A stretch of 61,487 bases of DNA from Flavobacterium sp. Lineage in GTDB: Bacteria; Bacteroidota; Bacteroidia; Flavobacteriales; Flavobacteriaceae. Location of the stretch: assembly GCA_029946065.1 (NCBI GenBank), contig JAQSDU010000006.1, positions 1 through 61,487 of the forward strand, given 5' to 3'. A program made the position numbers and the translations under genes. Every line of letters begins with the position of its first letter. Positions within the stretch are counted from its first letter, which is position 1. Positions 1-9,212 of this stretch are shown here, piece by piece. Below the pieces are notes generated by a model, which saw nothing but the letters and a program-made list of their open reading frames with translations, did not search any database and was not told the origin of the DNA.

Positions 1-152
1 TGCAAAACCAGTGTTCTAGACTATATATAAGTTCCGCAACGGCGACACGCCCGAAAAAATATCACGATAAAACGTTATTAATATTCTAAAAAACAATAAC
101 TTAACTTTTTTTTTGATATTTTTGATATTGAAACCAATTAAAACTATAAATA

Positions 153-2651
153 ATGAAAATGAACATTACTAAAAACAAATTGATAATCGAAAGCAATCTT
201 TGCCTAAAGATAGTTTTGGCAGTATTAGTATTGGGATTCCAGCAATCCTATTCACAAAACACATGCGACACGGCCGTACCGATAACTGTAGGAGTTACGA
301 CCATCCCATTAATTGATGGGGCCAACATTCCTTCAAGCTGTTCGAACGAAGACTTGGCAGAGTGGTATATCTATACACCAACACAAAATTATAGTGTTAC
401 TGTTACGTCTGATCTGGTTCAAAATATTTGTAAAGATACCAACTTCAATGTTTATACAGGAAGCTGTAGCGGCTTGGCTTGTTATGTGGGAGATGATGAT
501 GGCGGAATTATTCAATGCAATACCGGTGGAAGCAGTTCCTATCTGTCGAAAAAAACTTTTGACGTTACAGCCGGCACTACCTATTATATTGTTTGGGACA
601 ATAAATGGGGACAAACACAAGGATTTGATTTTCAATTGACAGAAGCACCCTATGTGCCAAGTCCGTGTTCGACTGCAATACCTATAACCGCAGGGGTTAC
701 AACTGTTGATTCTATTGACGGAACGAATTTTACGACCTCTTGTTCTACTGCTACCAAAGGAAAATGGTACACCTATACACCAGCTACAGATGTGCATCTT
801 ACAATAACTTCAGACTTGATACAAAACATCTGTAAAGACACTAATTTTAACGTATATACCGGATCTTGTTCTGGCGGGCTGACGTGCGTTACCAGCGACG
901 ATAATTCCGGAACGATTGCCTGCAATTCTGGAAATTCATTTTCAAATCTCTCTATAAAGACTTTTGATGCCCTTGCAGGCGTTACCTACTACATCGCTTG
1001 GGATAATAAATGGAGTGAGGCCGGGTTTGATTTCGAGATTATCGAAGAAGTAATTATTGTGCCTGTTCATTATACATCACAGGTCATTTCAACTGTCAAT
1101 AACGGTAGTTATAATATGTGTATTGTTGACATGAACAACGATGGTAAAGATGATATTGCCAGTGTGACCAGTAACAGTTTAAGAGTAAATGCCCAAGGAG
1201 ACAACGGTACATTCTCTTTTACCGACTATCCAATAAATGGTACAAGCCGTATGCCGGGATGGAGTATTGCTGCAGGCGACCTCAACAAAGATGGCTTCAA
1301 CGACCTTTTGTTAGGAAGCGGCAGCGGACTAACGTTTTGGATTTCCAATGCCACCGGAACCGGCTACACAAACAACACGCCTCCCGAGTATATTTTTTGC
1401 CAAAGAACAAATTTCATTGATATTAATAACGATGGTAATCTGGATGCCTTTTCATGCCACGATATCGACCCAAATGTTTATTATCTGAATAATGGAGCCG
1501 GCACTTACACCTATTACCAGTCAGGAATTACAGCAGGCGCTTATTCATTAGGAATTACGGCAAGCGGTGGAAATTATGCGTCGCTATGGACTGATCTTGA
1601 TAATGATGGTGATCAAGACATGTTCATTTCAAAATGTTCTGGCCCTCCGTGTGAAATACACCGCAATAACGGAAACGGCACTTTCACCGATATTTCAGCG
1701 ATTGCACAAATTAATTTTCAGCCGGTAAGCTCTTGGTCGTCTGCCATTGCAGATTTTGATAATGATGGTGATATGGACATATTAGTCGGATCAAACGGTG
1801 GTGCTGCAACGAGATTTTTCAGAAATAATTTGGATACTTCCAATACCACTGAAGAAGCTTATACTAATATTACTGCAGGTTCTGGTTGGGATACCAATAA
1901 CACTACCAACAGGGATTGGATTGCCTATGATTTTGATAATGATGGGAATATGGATGTACTTGCCAATGCCAATAAAATAATGTTCGGCAACGGCAATGGT
2001 ACTTTTGAGCTTACCAACTATGCATCAGGAATAAATATTGGCGCTGTCGGAGATTTGAATGGCGACGGTTTTCTTGATATTTTGAACGGCAATACTGTTC
2101 GTTATGCTGTTCCAAACGGAAACAACTGGTCTGCAATATCATTGCATGGAATAGCAAGCAACAGTAACGGCATCGGAGCAAGAATAGAAATCTATGGCAG
2201 TTGGGGCAAACAAATAAGGGATGTAAGAAGCGGTGAAGGATTTGGCTATATGAGTACGCTGAATACTCATTTTGGAATTGGTGCTGCTACTGCAATCGAT
2301 CAGATTATCATCAGATGGCCTTCAGGAGCAGTGGATACTATCCAAAACCCGACAATCAATCAAAGATTGAATGTTGTAGAAGGTTCAACAACGCTAAGCT
2401 CTGGTATTAATGAAGGTAATAATTTCAGTATCTATCCTAATCCGGCTGCAGACCAGTTGACCATTACACCCGGCAATGCTATGGCGACTTTGGAAACGGC
2501 AGCAATTTTTGATCTTTCAGGGCGACAGGTTGCAACACCTAGCCTTTCTAACAATGTGATATCTGTAAAAAATCTTTCAACAGGAACTTACATTTTATTA
2601 ATCAAATCCGTTGATGGTAAAAAATATACCCAGAAGTTTTTGAAAAAATAA
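153..2651 (+). CDS. Secreted FG-GAP/VCBS repeat protein with ASPIC/UnbV domain and T9SS sorting tail
   Basis: 832 residues. A signal peptide (about residues 1-35, ending YSQ) is followed by two tandem copies of a roughly 130-residue Cys-containing domain (about 36-165 and 172-300); both contain the segment NICKDTNFNVYTGSCSG. Residues 325-645 carry at least seven DxNxDGxxD motifs typical of calcium-binding FG-GAP/VCBS propeller repeats. An ASPIC/UnbV-like segment follows (about 660-735, RSGEGFGYMST and IIRWPSGAVD). The last 75 residues (SIYPNPAADQLTI to KFLKK) match the Por secretion type A sorting domain, so the protein is expected to cross the outer membrane through the type IX system. Ligand or substrate unknown. 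It is monocistronic and ends in a strong terminator. Domain calls are firm; function is not. Confidence 0.9.
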   Translation: MKMNITKNKLIIESNLCLKIVLAVLVLGFQQSYSQNTCDTAVPITVGVTTIPLIDGANIPSSCSNEDLAEWYIYTPTQNYSVTVTSDLVQNICKDTNFNVYTGSCSGLACYVGDDDGGIIQCNTGGSSSYLSKKTFDVTAGTTYYIVWDNKWGQTQGFDFQLTEAPYVPSPCSTAIPITAGVTTVDSIDGTNFTTSCSTATKGKWYTYTPATDVHLTITSDLIQNICKDTNFNVYTGSCSGGLTCVTSDDNSGTIACNSGNSFSNLSIKTFDALAGVTYYIAWDNKWSEAGFDFEIIEEVIIVPVHYTSQVISTVNNGSYNMCIVDMNNDGKDDIASVTSNSLRVNAQGDNGTFSFTDYPINGTSRMPGWSIAAGDLNKDGFNDLLLGSGSGLTFWISNATGTGYTNNTPPEYIFCQRTNFIDINNDGNLDAFSCHDIDPNVYYLNNGAGTYTYYQSGITAGAYSLGITASGGNYASLWTDLDNDGDQDMFISKCSGPPCEIHRNNGNGTFTDISAIAQINFQPVSSWSSAIADFDNDGDMDILVGSNGGAATRFFRNNLDTSNTTEEAYTNITAGSGWDTNNTTNRDWIAYDFDNDGNMDVLANANKIMFGNGNGTFELTNYASGINIGAVGDLNGDGFLDILNGNTVRYAVPNGNNWSAISLHGIASNSNGIGARIEIYGSWGKQIRDVRSGEGFGYMSTLNTHFGIGAATAIDQIIIRWPSGAVDTIQNPTINQRLNVVEGSTTLSSGINEGNNFSIYPNPAADQLTITPGNAMATLETAAIFDLSGRQVATPSLSNNVISVKNLSTGTYILLIKSVDGKKYTQKFLKK

Positions 2652-2670
2652 TTGTATTTTCAAATAATAC

Positions 2671-2705
2671 AAAGCCCCGTTCAGCAGTCTGACGGGGCTT
2701 TTTGT
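2671..2705. terminator. Bidirectional intrinsic terminator
   Basis: Arms AAAGCCCCGT and ACGGGGCTTT with an inner CAG/CTG extension, followed by a T-run on the plus strand and preceded by an A-rich stretch. It lies between two convergent genes and can end both. Confidence 0.85.
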
Positions 2706-2723
2706 ATTTCACTAAACATCAAA

Positions 2724-3419
2724 CTATTGGTTTTCTTTAGGTTTCGCAGCAGTTAATTTCTGAATCCAATACTCAGACATATCGTCATAATCGACTTTAT
2801 AAACCGCTTCTTGCTTGGTTAGTCTGCCACTTTGAAAAGCGCGGTAAAGAATGGTTTCGATCCAATAATCTTCGTGTACCTCCATTGGCGTATATTTGGC
2901 TTTGAGATTAAGATCGAAAATTTTGGCGGTGTTGTTAGACCAGAAAGCCTTCCATCCGGATTTATATTCTTTTATTAAGTCGAAAGTCGTAGCACCTGTT
3001 TGACGGTAAATGAGCTTTATCAATATCTGTCCATCTTTTTTTGACATTTTCTTGAGTTGTGGCTCAAACGTATTGTTGAGATAATCTTCTACAATTTTGA
3101 AATATTTTCTCTTTTCGCGATTGGTATTGAGTTTTGCCATTCCAGTATTTAAAGAGACAAGTGTTGTAGCAGTGGTCTTTGCGAAAGGATACACTTTATA
3201 AACCCTGCGCTGTAATCGTTCAAATTGCTTTTTGGTTTCGGCATCTATCTTTTCCTGATCACCGTTAATGAACAATTCCGGAAGCTCTATAGGCTTCTGT
3301 AACGTAGTATCAATGGGTTGGTCAAGGTACTCGTCTTTCTTGGCATCTTCTTTATCGATCTGGGCAAAAACGCCAACAGAAAAAAACAGGGCAACCAATA
3401 AGTACGGAATGGACTTCAT
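2724..3419 (-). CDS. DUF4294 family secreted protein
   Basis: 231 residues from the chosen start. An upstream in-frame ATG at 3440 would overlap the likely promoter -7 box at 3438-3445, and starting at 3419 gives a clean signal peptide (MKSIPYLLVALFFSVGVFAQ), so 3419 is preferred. The body is charged and mostly helical, with the family segment RRVYKVYPFAKTTA near the middle and a C-terminal EDYWIETILYRAF stretch. DUF4294 proteins are widespread in Flavobacteriia with no known function. Divergent from the M42 peptidase gene. Confidence 0.8.
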   Translation of the reverse strand: MKSIPYLLVALFFSVGVFAQIDKEDAKKDEYLDQPIDTTLQKPIELPELFINGDQEKIDAETKKQFERLQRRVYKVYPFAKTTATTLVSLNTGMAKLNTNREKRKYFKIVEDYLNNTFEPQLKKMSKKDGQILIKLIYRQTGATTFDLIKEYKSGWKAFWSNNTAKIFDLNLKAKYTPMEVHEDYWIETILYRAFQSGRLTKQEAVYKVDYDDMSEYWIQKLTAAKPKENQ

Positions 3420-3437
3420 ACAAATAAATTTAAATTT

Positions 3438-3445
3438 CAAAATTA
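3438..3445 (-). promoter_or_regulatory. Bacteroidota -7 box for the DUF4294 gene
   Basis: On the minus strand this reads TAATTTTG, matching TAnnTTTG, 19 bases before the chosen start codon. It argues against the longer reading of the gene. Confidence 0.5.
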
Positions 3446-3501
3446 TACATTATATATACAACTGTGATGCCAAATTTATAATTTAGCAAAAATTTTATAA
3501 A

Positions 3502-4584
3502 ATGAGCACAATATTGAATGATGCCTCGATGGCTTTTTTAGAGAAATACCTAAACAACGCCTCTCCTACCGGTTTTGAATCGTCTGGGCAAAAAATCTGG
3601 ATGGAATACCTGAAACCGTATGTTGATACTTTTATAACCGATACGTATGGAACGGCAGTTGGCGTGATCAACCCGGATGCGCCTTATAAGGTGGTGATTG
3701 AAGGGCATGCCGATGAAATTTCTTGGTATGTCAATTACATTACCGATGACGGATTGATATACGTAATAAGAAATGGTGGTTCCGACCACCAAATCGCGCC
3801 TTCAAAAAGAGTGAACATCCATACGAAAAATGGCATCGTTCAAGGTGTTTTCGGATGGCCGGCAATCCATACCAGAAACCGTGATAAGGAAGAAAATGCA
3901 AAAATCGACAATCTTTTTATCGATTTAGGTTGTGAAAATAAAGAACAAGTAGAAAAAATGGGCGTTCATGTAGGTTGCGTAATTACGTATCCCGATGAAT
4001 TTATGGTACTCAACGGTGACAAATTCGTTTGCCGTGCCATCGACAACAGGATGGGCGGTTTTATGATTGCCGAAGTAGGCAGACTTTTATATGAAAATAA
4101 AAAAACGCTTCCTTTCGGATTGTATATTACGAATTCCGTACAAGAAGAAGTAGGCTTGCGCGGTGCCGAGATGATTACAAAAACCATCATGCCTAATGTT
4201 GCTATCGTGACTGATGTATGTCATGACACAACTACTCCTATGATCAATAAAAAGATTGAAGGCGAAACTAAAATCGGAAAAGGGCCTGTGATTACTTATG
4301 CTCCTGCGGTCCAAAATAATTTACGAGAATTGATCCTGGATACGGCGACTGCGAATGCGATTCCGTTTCAAAGATTAGCTTCGTCGAGGGTTACAGGAAC
4401 AGATACTGATGCATTCGCTTATAGCAATGGTGGTGTAGCATCGGCTTTGATTTCGTTACCATTACGCTATATGCATACAACGGTAGAAATGGTGCATCGC
4501 AATGATGTTGAAAACGTAATCAAACTGATTTACGAAACGCTTTTGAAAATCGAAAACAACGAAACATTTTCTTATTTTAAGTAA
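3502..4584 (+). CDS. M42 family metallopeptidase (glutamyl/leucyl aminopeptidase type)
   Basis: 360 residues, the usual length for M42 co-catalytic metal aminopeptidases. Visible family landmarks are EGHADEISW (first metal ligand region), DNRMGGF (bridging Asp), QEEVGLRGAEM (catalytic Glu pair), TDVCHD, and MHTTVEMVHRNDV near the C-terminus. No signal peptide, so cytoplasmic; M42 enzymes form large tetrahedral assemblies that trim peptides from the N-terminus. Some homologues are annotated as endoglucanase M from an old misassignment; peptidase is the better call. Followed by a strong terminator. Confidence 0.9.
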   Translation: MSTILNDASMAFLEKYLNNASPTGFESSGQKIWMEYLKPYVDTFITDTYGTAVGVINPDAPYKVVIEGHADEISWYVNYITDDGLIYVIRNGGSDHQIAPSKRVNIHTKNGIVQGVFGWPAIHTRNRDKEENAKIDNLFIDLGCENKEQVEKMGVHVGCVITYPDEFMVLNGDKFVCRAIDNRMGGFMIAEVGRLLYENKKTLPFGLYITNSVQEEVGLRGAEMITKTIMPNVAIVTDVCHDTTTPMINKKIEGETKIGKGPVITYAPAVQNNLRELILDTATANAIPFQRLASSRVTGTDTDAFAYSNGGVASALISLPLRYMHTTVEMVHRNDVENVIKLIYETLLKIENNETFSYFK

Positions 4585-4600
4585 AAAAGTAAGTTCATAA

Positions 4601-4632
4601 AAAAAGCACCATTGGCGACAATGGTGCTTTTT
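4601..4632. terminator. Bidirectional intrinsic terminator
   Basis: Long perfect stem AAAAAGCACCATTG / CAATGGTGCTTTTT with a GCGA loop between two convergent genes; usable on both strands. Confidence 0.9.
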
Positions 4633-4648
4633 ATTTTCATTAAAAGGA

Positions 4649-5035
4649 CTATTTTTCTAAAAGTTCGTTTAAATATTGGACTGCAGCATAAGCTTTTGAC
4701 ATTTCGGCATACTTTAAAGCATTAAAGCCTTTCGCATCTTTTTGATCAATATTTGCTCCTTTTTCGATGAGAAATTTCATAATCTCAACGTTGTTGTAAC
4801 GGGCTGCGTACATTAAAGGTGTCATTCCGTTGGAATTTTCGTTTACGTCAGCACCATATTCGATGAATTTTTTTACAATTTCTACATCGCCCTTACAAAT
4901 AGCTAGGCAGAGCGGAGTTCCTTTGTCGTAGGTAATAACTTTTAGGGGAGAAGTGGTGTTTTGACTGTCGGCGGCTAGCGCAAAATTAGTAAATGACACG
5001 AATGCCACGGCCAAACAAATGATTGTTTTTTTCAT
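4649..5035 (-). CDS. Secreted ankyrin-repeat protein
   Basis: 128 residues with a signal peptide (about 1-21, ending ALAA). Residues about 38-118 contain two clear ankyrin repeats (GTPLCLAICKGDVEIVKKFIEYGADVN; GMTPLMYAARYNNVEIMKFLIEKGANID, each shown here in name only by its first motif) and a third degenerate one (GFNALKYAEMSKAYAAVQYL). Short periplasmic ankyrin proteins of this type are common in flavobacteria and presumably bind a protein partner; the partner is unknown. The neighbour on its 5' side (5099-5446) is another small exported protein on the same strand, 63 bases away. Confidence 0.8.
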   Translation of the reverse strand: MKKTIICLAVAFVSFTNFALAADSQNTTSPLKVITYDKGTPLCLAICKGDVEIVKKFIEYGADVNENSNGMTPLMYAARYNNVEIMKFLIEKGANIDQKDAKGFNALKYAEMSKAYAAVQYLNELLEK

Positions 5036-5098
5036 GATTGATTGTATTAAAGATTAATGATTACAAGTTGTAAACCAATAAGAAAGAAAATGAAAATC

Positions 5099-5446
5099 TT
5101 AGTTATTCAATGCTTTCTTAAATGTTTGTTTTTTTGATTGCTTCTTTTTCAAAACAATTTTTTTATTGATTTTCGCTTCCGTGATTTTCAAGTCGGCACC
5201 GATGATTTCGGCGATTGTTTTTGAAGATTTTTTAAGCGAACCCAATTCTGCAGCCATAAGATTGGTGTCTGCATAAGAAACATATTTTACACCTTCAAGG
5301 TCGTTGTAAGAAGCATGCTTCGGTGAATTGTTTACTGCGGCTGTATCAGATTCTTTAGAAGAAATTACAGCATTTGAAGTGTTTGCAAAAACAGCATTTC
5401 CATAAACTGTTAATGCGATTGCGAGCATTGTGATTGATTTTTTCAT
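5099..5446 (-). CDS. Small exported protein of unknown function
   Basis: 115 residues from the start at 5446. An in-frame upstream ATG (5527) would add 27 residues that break the signal peptide, whereas starting at 5446 gives MKKSITMLAIALTVYGNAVFA, a good export signal. The mature part is Ser/Ala-rich at first and very Lys-rich at the end (KKQSKKQTFKKALNN), so it would be strongly basic. I recognise no family. Adjacent to another small secreted protein on the same strand. Confidence 0.6.
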   Translation of the reverse strand: MKKSITMLAIALTVYGNAVFANTSNAVISSKESDTAAVNNSPKHASYNDLEGVKYVSYADTNLMAAELGSLKKSSKTIAEIIGADLKITEAKINKKIVLKKKQSKKQTFKKALNN

Positions 5447-5573
5447 GATGATTGATTTTTGATTAATGATGATATAGAATAGACGCAGGTGACCGTTATT
5501 TGTTACAGCAACTATTAATTTTGGCAATATTTTAACACTTTAAAAATAACTATATTGCGATCTAAAAACAAAA

Positions 5574-5595
5574 AAACCGCCTGATAAAGCGGTTT
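5574..5595 (-). terminator. Intrinsic terminator of purC
   Basis: On the minus strand, AAACCGC-loop-GCGGTTT followed by a run of seven T, about 25 bases after the purC stop. Confidence 0.8.
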
Positions 5596-5619
5596 GACGT
5601 TAAAAAAATATTTTAAAAT

Positions 5620-6567
5620 CTATTTCAAGTAAGCGAGTACATTTTTTTCAATACGCTGTAAAATATCCGAAATATCAGCTTTGACAAACGGCTCACCAAG
5701 TATATTTTCATACAATTCGATGTAGCGTTCAGACACAGTTGCGATATATTCGTCGGACATATCGGGAATTTGCTGCCCTTCTTTACCTTGAAAACCATTC
5801 TCAATCAGCCATCTTCGTACGAATTCTTTAGAAAGTTGTTTTTGCTCCTCTCCCTTTGCTTGTCTATTTTCATATCCTTCGGCATAAAAATATCGTGAAG
5901 AATCCGGCGTGTGAATTTCATCAATTAAAACGATTTTACCGTCTTTGGTTTTACCGAATTCATATTTTGTATCTACTAAAATTAATCCGCGTGACGCTGC
6001 AATACTTGTTCCGCGTTGGAACAAAGCGCGTGTATAATTTTCAAGTACCAAATAATCTTCTTCGGAAACAATGCCTCTTGCTAAAATGTCTTCTCGGGAA
6101 ATATCTTCATCGTGTTCGCCATTATCGGCTTTTGTAGAAGGTGTGATGATCGGTTGCGGAAATTTGTCGTTTTCTTTTAATCCATCCACCATCGGAACAC
6201 CACACAACGTTCTTTTTCCCAGTGCATATTCACGTGCTGCGTGTCCGGAAAGGTAGCCACGGATGACCATTTCGACTTTAAAAGGAGTACACAAATGACC
6301 AACAGCAACACTTGGATCCGGTGTTGCAATGAGCCAATTCGGAACGATATCTTGTGTCAGTTCCATGAATTTAGTGGCGATTTGGTTCAGAATTTGTCCT
6401 TTGTATGGAATTCCTTTTGGCATAACGACATCAAAAGCCGAAAGCCTGTCGGTGGCGATCATCACCAGTAATTCGTCGTTGATGTTATAAACTTCCCTGA
6501 CCTTACCGTGATAAACCGATTTTTGCCCTGGAAAATTGAAGTTGGTTGTAATAATCGTACTGCTCAT
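5620..6567 (-). CDS. purC: Phosphoribosylaminoimidazole-succinocarboxamide synthase (SAICAR synthetase)
   Basis: 315 residues. Catalyses ATP-dependent ligation of aspartate to CAIR in de novo purine synthesis. Landmarks: [11 protein letters not shown] near the N-terminus (ATP-binding strand), [34 protein letters not shown], and [12 protein letters not shown]. Length is that of the longer SAICAR synthetase form common in Bacteroidota (the E. coli enzyme is about 237 residues). No other purine gene is adjacent, so it is a stand-alone transcription unit ending in its own terminator. Confidence 0.95.
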   Translation of the reverse strand: MSSTIITTNFNFPGQKSVYHGKVREVYNINDELLVMIATDRLSAFDVVMPKGIPYKGQILNQIATKFMELTQDIVPNWLIATPDPSVAVGHLCTPFKVEMVIRGYLSGHAAREYALGKRTLCGVPMVDGLKENDKFPQPIITPSTKADNGEHDEDISREDILARGIVSEEDYLVLENYTRALFQRGTSIAASRGLILVDTKYEFGKTKDGKIVLIDEIHTPDSSRYFYAEGYENRQAKGEEQKQLSKEFVRRWLIENGFQGKEGQQIPDMSDEYIATVSERYIELYENILGEPFVKADISDILQRIEKNVLAYLK

Positions 6568-6736
6568 TGTGTGTTTTGTAGTTTAGGCTGCAAAGATAGA
6601 ATTTTGATTTTAGATTTTTGAGGTTTCGGATTTGGGATTTGCTAATTTTTGAAATTTTGAAAACCAACTACTAAACCTGTTATCTCCAATAATAATTTAA
6701 AGGTTTTCCAATATATAATTCTTACTTAAAAATTTA

Positions 6737-6744
6737 TATATTTG
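6737..6744 (+). promoter_or_regulatory. Candidate -7 box (TATATTTG)
   Basis: Matches TAnnTTTG 26 bases before the ATG at 6770. It supports that ATG over the in-frame TTG at 6746, which would begin immediately after the box. Confidence 0.5.
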
Positions 6745-6769
6745 ATTGACAAACCTTTATACCAAACCT

Positions 6770-8056
6770 ATGACAACAGACAATTCTATTTGGTCACAAT
6801 TGCACAAAATCTTGTTTCGCTTTTTCTTTACCTATTTTGCGCTGTATCTTTTATCATTTCCTATCGGAGAATTTTTGCCGCATTTGGATTTTCTTGGTAA
6901 AATACAAATTGCAATCATCGATTGGCTGGTGAATGGTTTTAACGATTATATCATGCATTTTACAAAAGTGTTAATGCCCATAAACGGTAGTGGCGATACT
7001 TCTTACGGATGGGTACAACTCACGTTAAGCCTCAGTTTATCTGTCTTAGGAACAATCATATGGACTGCTCTAGATTTCCGACGCAACAATTACCGCACTC
7101 TCGATTTTATCATTTGGACAGCTTTGAGATATTTTGTGTGCTATATCGCTTTTATTTACGGAAGCATCAAAGTGGTCATGATGCAGATGGGATTTCCATC
7201 GCTGAGCCAGCTTGCCACGCCTTTGGGTGATTATTTGCCCATGCGTTTTACCTGGCTTTTTATTGGTTATTCCGATGGCTACCAGTTTTTTTCAGGGCTG
7301 ATGGAAATGCTGGTCTTCTTTCTTTTACTTTTTAAGAAAACAACGACATTGGGACTTTTTATCGGTTTGGGCGTTTTCATCAACGTGATGATGCTCAATC
7401 TTTGCTATGACGTTCCGGTAAAAATATTTTCGATACACCTTGTTGTGATGTGCTTTTTATTACTAACACCTGATTTTAAAAGACTTTTTAACTTCTTTAT
7501 TTTCAACAAGCCTACTCATATCAGTGCCAAATATCATTTTTCTTCAACAAAAAGATGGATGCGGATAACCAGAATTTGTCTAAAAGTATTTTTTGCGGTT
7601 TGTATTGTGTTTATGATTATAATTACCACTGAACAAATGACACAAGAAGAGAAAAAGCCATTTGCCTATGGCGTTTACGACATCGAACATTTTGTCATAA
7701 ATAAAGATACCACTCCAGTATTGGCAAACGATTCACTGGCATGGAAAGACATGATTTTTGATAAATGGAATACCGTGAGTGTCAATACGACAGATACATT
7801 ACTGAGCAGAAGATACCGTCGTGGGTATTTTTATTTCGATCGCGATTCGGTGAAACAAACGCTAACATGCTATAAATTTAAAGACCAAGACAGCATTTAT
7901 CTTTTCAAAATGCAATATACTTTTAACGGTAAAGACAAGATGAAACTGCGCACGAAAATCAAAGGTGATTCTGTGATTATTGATTTGGTGAATAACCATA
8001 GGAAATTCCAGTTGGAGAACAAGGAATTTCATTGGCTTTCAGAGCATAATAGGTAA
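6770..8056 (+). CDS. Multi-pass membrane protein of unknown function
   Basis: 428 residues from the ATG at 6770. The first about 255 residues contain several hydrophobic segments (for example FFFTYFALYLLSFPIG, LTLSLSLSVLGTIIWTAL, YFVCYIAFIYGSIKVVMM, FFSGLMEMLVFFLLLF, LGLFIGLGVFINVMML, IHLVVMCFLLLTP), a further one lies at about 280-297, and the C-terminal 130 residues are soluble and beta-rich. The arrangement of the membrane part resembles DoxX-like proteins, with MQMGFPSLSQLATPLG between helices, but I cannot assign it. Monocistronic, with a strong downstream terminator. Confidence 0.75.
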   Translation: MTTDNSIWSQLHKILFRFFFTYFALYLLSFPIGEFLPHLDFLGKIQIAIIDWLVNGFNDYIMHFTKVLMPINGSGDTSYGWVQLTLSLSLSVLGTIIWTALDFRRNNYRTLDFIIWTALRYFVCYIAFIYGSIKVVMMQMGFPSLSQLATPLGDYLPMRFTWLFIGYSDGYQFFSGLMEMLVFFLLLFKKTTTLGLFIGLGVFINVMMLNLCYDVPVKIFSIHLVVMCFLLLTPDFKRLFNFFIFNKPTHISAKYHFSSTKRWMRITRICLKVFFAVCIVFMIIITTEQMTQEEKKPFAYGVYDIEHFVINKDTTPVLANDSLAWKDMIFDKWNTVSVNTTDTLLSRRYRRGYFYFDRDSVKQTLTCYKFKDQDSIYLFKMQYTFNGKDKMKLRTKIKGDSVIIDLVNNHRKFQLENKEFHWLSEHNR

Positions 8057-8092
8057 TTTAATTAATAATGAAATAATTAATCGTTTATAATG

Positions 8093-8125
8093 AAAAAGCC
8101 GAAATCTATCAATTTCGGCTTTTTT
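8093..8125. terminator. Bidirectional intrinsic terminator
   Basis: Stem AAAAAGCCGAAAT / ATTTCGGCTTTTT around a CTATCA-type loop, between convergent genes (membrane protein and phoH). Confidence 0.85.
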
Positions 8126-8156
8126 AAAGCAATAAAAAATTATTAATTAAATGCTA

Positions 8157-9107
8157 TTAATCGTGATTTTCAATCTGTTTATAAGCGTCAATCACTTTCT
8201 TAACCAATTTGTGTCGTACAATATCTTTGTCATCAAGATAAATAATCCCTATTCCGTCAACATCTTTTAATACCAAAAGTGCTTCTTTCAAACCTGAAAT
8301 AGTTCTTCTCGGTAAATCCACTTGTCCGGGATCACCGGTAATCATGAATTTGGCATTTTTCCCCATACGGGTAAGGAACATCTTCATTTGGGAATGCGTT
8401 GTATTCTGTGCTTCATCCAAAATAACAAACGCATGATCCAACGTTCTTCCACGCATGAATGCCAACGGCGCAATTTGTATAATGCCTTTCAATATATAAT
8501 CCTCTAGTTTTTCATTCGGCAACATATCGCGCAAAGCATCATATAACGGTTGCATGTATGGATCGAGTTTTTCCTTCATATCACCCGGAAGAAAACCTAA
8601 ATTTTCACCCGCTTCGACCGCCGGACGCGTCAATATGATTTTCTTGACTTGTTTTTCTTTCAAAGCTTTTACCGCCATGGCAACGCCAGTATAGGTTTTT
8701 CCCGTTCCCGCCGGACCGACCGCAAAAACCATATCGTTTTTGTTCATCGTGTCAACAAGCAATTGTTGGTTTTGCGTCATCGCCTTAATGATTTTCCCAC
8801 CAACCCCGTGTACAAGAATTTTGTCGTGGTCGCCCATGCGCTCGATTTGCTGACTTCCGCCCTCAATCACCCTCTCGATAACATTGTCATCGATGTTGTT
8901 ATAACGTGTAAAATGTAGCATCAGTCGCTGGAAGCGATTTTCGAATTCATCGAGCACTTCTTTTTCTCCAAAAGCCTTTATTGTCGTGCCACGCGCAACA
9001 ATTTTGAGTTTCGGATAATATTTTTTAATGGTTTCAAGATGAGTGTCTTGAGCGCCCCAAAAATCTTTAGGAGCGATGTCTATGAGCTCAATGATTCTTT
9101 CGTTCAA
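8157..9107 (-). CDS. PhoH family ATPase
   Basis: 316 residues. Walker A GPAGTGKT at 131-138 and Walker B VILDEAQN with DEAQ at 231-234, in the family context RPAVEAGENLGFLPGDMKEK. The N-terminal 100 residues form the usual PhoH/PhoL nucleic-acid-binding extension. PhoH-like proteins are cytoplasmic ATPases linked to RNA metabolism and ribosome assembly with YbeY; ybeY is not in the window. The call is firm, the cellular role only general. Confidence 0.92.
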   Translation of the reverse strand: MNERIIELIDIAPKDFWGAQDTHLETIKKYYPKLKIVARGTTIKAFGEKEVLDEFENRFQRLMLHFTRYNNIDDNVIERVIEGGSQQIERMGDHDKILVHGVGGKIIKAMTQNQQLLVDTMNKNDMVFAVGPAGTGKTYTGVAMAVKALKEKQVKKIILTRPAVEAGENLGFLPGDMKEKLDPYMQPLYDALRDMLPNEKLEDYILKGIIQIAPLAFMRGRTLDHAFVILDEAQNTTHSQMKMFLTRMGKNAKFMITGDPGQVDLPRRTISGLKEALLVLKDVDGIGIIYLDDKDIVRHKLVKKVIDAYKQIENHD

Positions 9108-9148
9108 ATGGAGTAGTATTTAATTAAAAAATAGTCGATGATAATTAT

Positions 9149-9156
9149 TAGCTTTG
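9149..9156 (+). promoter_or_regulatory. Candidate -7 box (TAGCTTTG)
   Basis: TAnnTTTG match 57 bases upstream of the ATG at 9213. It lies inside the longer possible reading that begins at 9138, which favours the shorter gene. Confidence 0.5.
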
Positions 9157-9212
9157 TATCCAAATTTAATGAAAATTCACCTTACGTTTTTGTTTTAGTT
9201 ATAAACAATTTT

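Noticed and set aside
1..152. Possible broken coding remnant at the left edge (KFRNGDTPEKISR after an in-frame stop)
   Set aside because: Too short and cut by the window edge to judge; no start, no recognisable family.
333..797. Minus-strand frame opposite the T9SS protein
   Set aside because: Mirror of the duplicated domain on the sense strand; Cys/Ser/Arg-rich without family character.
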